In this document: positions 6,098 to 6,893 of the stretch, piece after piece
Position numbering within the stretch: position 1 is the stretch's first letter
Layout of the letters: each line of letters opens with the position of its first letter
Assembly (NCBI GenBank): GCA_036380435.1
Contig: DASVES010000193.1
Coordinates: forward strand, 1 to 6,893
Direction: 5' to 3'
Length of the DNA stretch: 6,893 nucleotides
Origin: DASQDT01 sp036380435
GTDB taxonomy: Bacteria > Acidobacteriota > Blastocatellia > Pyrinomonadales > Pyrinomonadaceae
Notes under the pieces: model-generated
Databases searched by the model: none
Told to the model about the DNA's origin: nothing
What the model saw: only the letters and a program-made list of their open reading frames with translations
Position numbers and translations under genes: made by a program

Positions 6098-6893
6098 TTG
6101 AGCGACGACCGCCTACTGACAGATTACAAGACCGTGAGGCCCCCGGGTTGGCACGATCAGCACGAGGGTGAACGGCCCGCGCCAGACGCCGACGAAGAGT
6201 TAGCCCGTGAGGGGCATGTGCGTACAATCGTGCCCGCCAAGCGTTCGGGCACCGCGCTGAACGAAACCTGGGGCGCGGGGCGGGGCCACCTTGTCAGTTA
6301 TATCGGCCTCCTCCTCTTCACGGCCTTCGTCTTCTTCCGCCCGTATGAGCTCTTCTCAATTCCCGCCCTGAACGAGGGGGCGGAGTGGTTGGCGATTTTC
6401 ACGCTCGCCGTCTTCCTCCCGAGCCAGTTCGCCGCCGAGGGTAATATCACCGCGCGGCCGCGTGAAGTTAACCTCGCCCTTCTCCTGCTGGCGGCGGCGC
6501 TGCTCTCTGTCCCCATGGCTATCAGCCCCGGCGAAGCCTGGGACAACTTTGTCGAGTTCTTTAAAGTCATCTGCATATTCGTCGTCATCGTTAACGTGGT
6601 GCGCACGGAGCGGCGCTTCCGCGGGATGCTCATTCTGGCGATGGCGGTGAGCGTGCTGGTGAGTTTCAACGCCTTTAGTGACTACCGGAGCGGGCTTTTA
6701 GCAATGCGTGGTGAACGCGTGCTGGGCGTGCTGGGCGGCCTCTTCGCCAATCCGAATGACTTGGCCCTCCACCTCGTCACGATGGTGCCGCTCGCGGCGG
6801 GACTCGCGCTCGCCCGGCGGGGGGTTCTGAAGAAAATATGTTACGGCGTGTGCGCGGCGCTCTTCGTCGCGGGCATCGTCGTCTCCTTCTCGC
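6098..6893 (+). CDS. O-antigen ligase/polymerase family membrane protein, 3'-truncated by window edge
   Basis: The first 265 codons of a gene that continues beyond the right edge. After a charged, Pro- and acid-rich N-terminal tail of about 64 residues (MSDDRLLTDYKTVRPPGW...), hydrophobic helices begin: LVSYIGLLLFTAFVFF (65-80), EWLAIFTLAVFLPSQF (about 94-109), NLALLLLAAALLSVPMAI (about 125-142), ICIFVVIVNVV (about 157-167), GMLILAMAVSVLVSFN (about 175-190), and a segment at 209-237 containing GVLGGLFANPNDLA. The G-x-F-x-N-P-N-D-L-A string before a hydrophobic helix is characteristic of the O-antigen ligase/Wzy family (Wzy_C, PF04932). Members polymerise repeat units or ligate glycans at the periplasmic face; polymerase and ligase cannot be told apart by sequence, and the large periplasmic loop is outside the window. 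The next candidate start, GTG 6134, would only shorten the tail. Confidence 0.82.
   Translation, partial: MSDDRLLTDYKTVRPPGWHDQHEGERPAPDADEELAREGHVRTIVPAKRSGTALNETWGAGRGHLVSYIGLLLFTAFVFFRPYELFSIPALNEGAEWLAIFTLAVFLPSQFAAEGNITARPREVNLALLLLAAALLSVPMAISPGEAWDNFVEFFKVICIFVVIVNVVRTERRFRGMLILAMAVSVLVSFNAFSDYRSGLLAMRGERVLGVLGGLFANPNDLALHLVTMVPLAAGLALARRGVLKKICYGVCAALFVAGIVVSFS

Noticed and set aside
6298..6669. Minus-strand frame of 123 codons opposite the O-antigen ligase-type gene
   Set aside because: It is a shadow of the membrane-protein frame; the Lys/Arg/Thr-rich translation is the expected complement of hydrophobic codons.
1..6893. CRISPR array, tRNA/rRNA genes, IS elements or transposase
   Set aside because: No regularly spaced repeats, no tRNA cloverleaf or rRNA segments, and no transposase motifs or paired terminal inverted repeats were seen.

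Overview
The window is a 6.9 kb piece of a high-GC bacterial chromosome carrying part of an extracellular or capsular polysaccharide (EPS/O-antigen type) locus. All recognisable genes are on the + strand. Mixed ATG/TTG starts, GC-rich coding, a sigma-like regulator next to the locus and a CelD-type acetyltransferase beside an O-antigen-ligase-type gene fit an environmental Gram-negative. An Acidobacteriota (Blastocatellia-like) origin is my best guess, but it rests on general resemblance and is weak.

Layout: (1) the 3' part of a gene whose product has a sigma-region-4-like helix-turn-helix, entering from outside the window and closed by a two-hairpin, T-tailed terminator at about 687-724; (2) a 318 bp gap with that terminator and a 10 bp direct repeat upstream of the next gene; (3) a complete non-hydrolysing UDP-N-acetylglucosamine 2-epimerase (wecB type, 944-2065), which supplies UDP-ManNAc; (4) a 395 bp gap rich in short inverted repeats, ending in a short open frame that overlaps the next start; (5) a complete 12-14-helix polysaccharide flippase (wzx type, 2461-3996); (6) a 223 bp AT-richer gap with two very short chained open frames that look like amputated glycosyltransferase N-termini; (7) a 622-residue protein fusing an N-terminal CelD/BioF2-type acyltransferase module to a C-terminal classical GNAT module (4220-6088); (8) the first 265 codons of an O-antigen ligase/polymerase-type membrane protein that starts at TTG 6098 and runs off the right edge.

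How they could work together (inference): the epimerase makes an activated ManNAc precursor, glycosyltransferases encoded outside the window assemble the repeat unit, the flippase moves the lipid-linked unit across the inner membrane, the Wzy/WaaL-type protein polymerises or ligates it, and the double acyltransferase could acylate a sugar or a related substrate. No intact glycosyltransferase lies between the epimerase and the polymerase-type gene. That absence, together with the stub-like open frames on both sides of the flippase, suggests the locus has been rearranged. I see no tRNA, rRNA, CRISPR array, transposase or IS ends, and nothing that clearly amounts to a wholly new system. The double acyltransferase and the stub junctions are the most unusual points.
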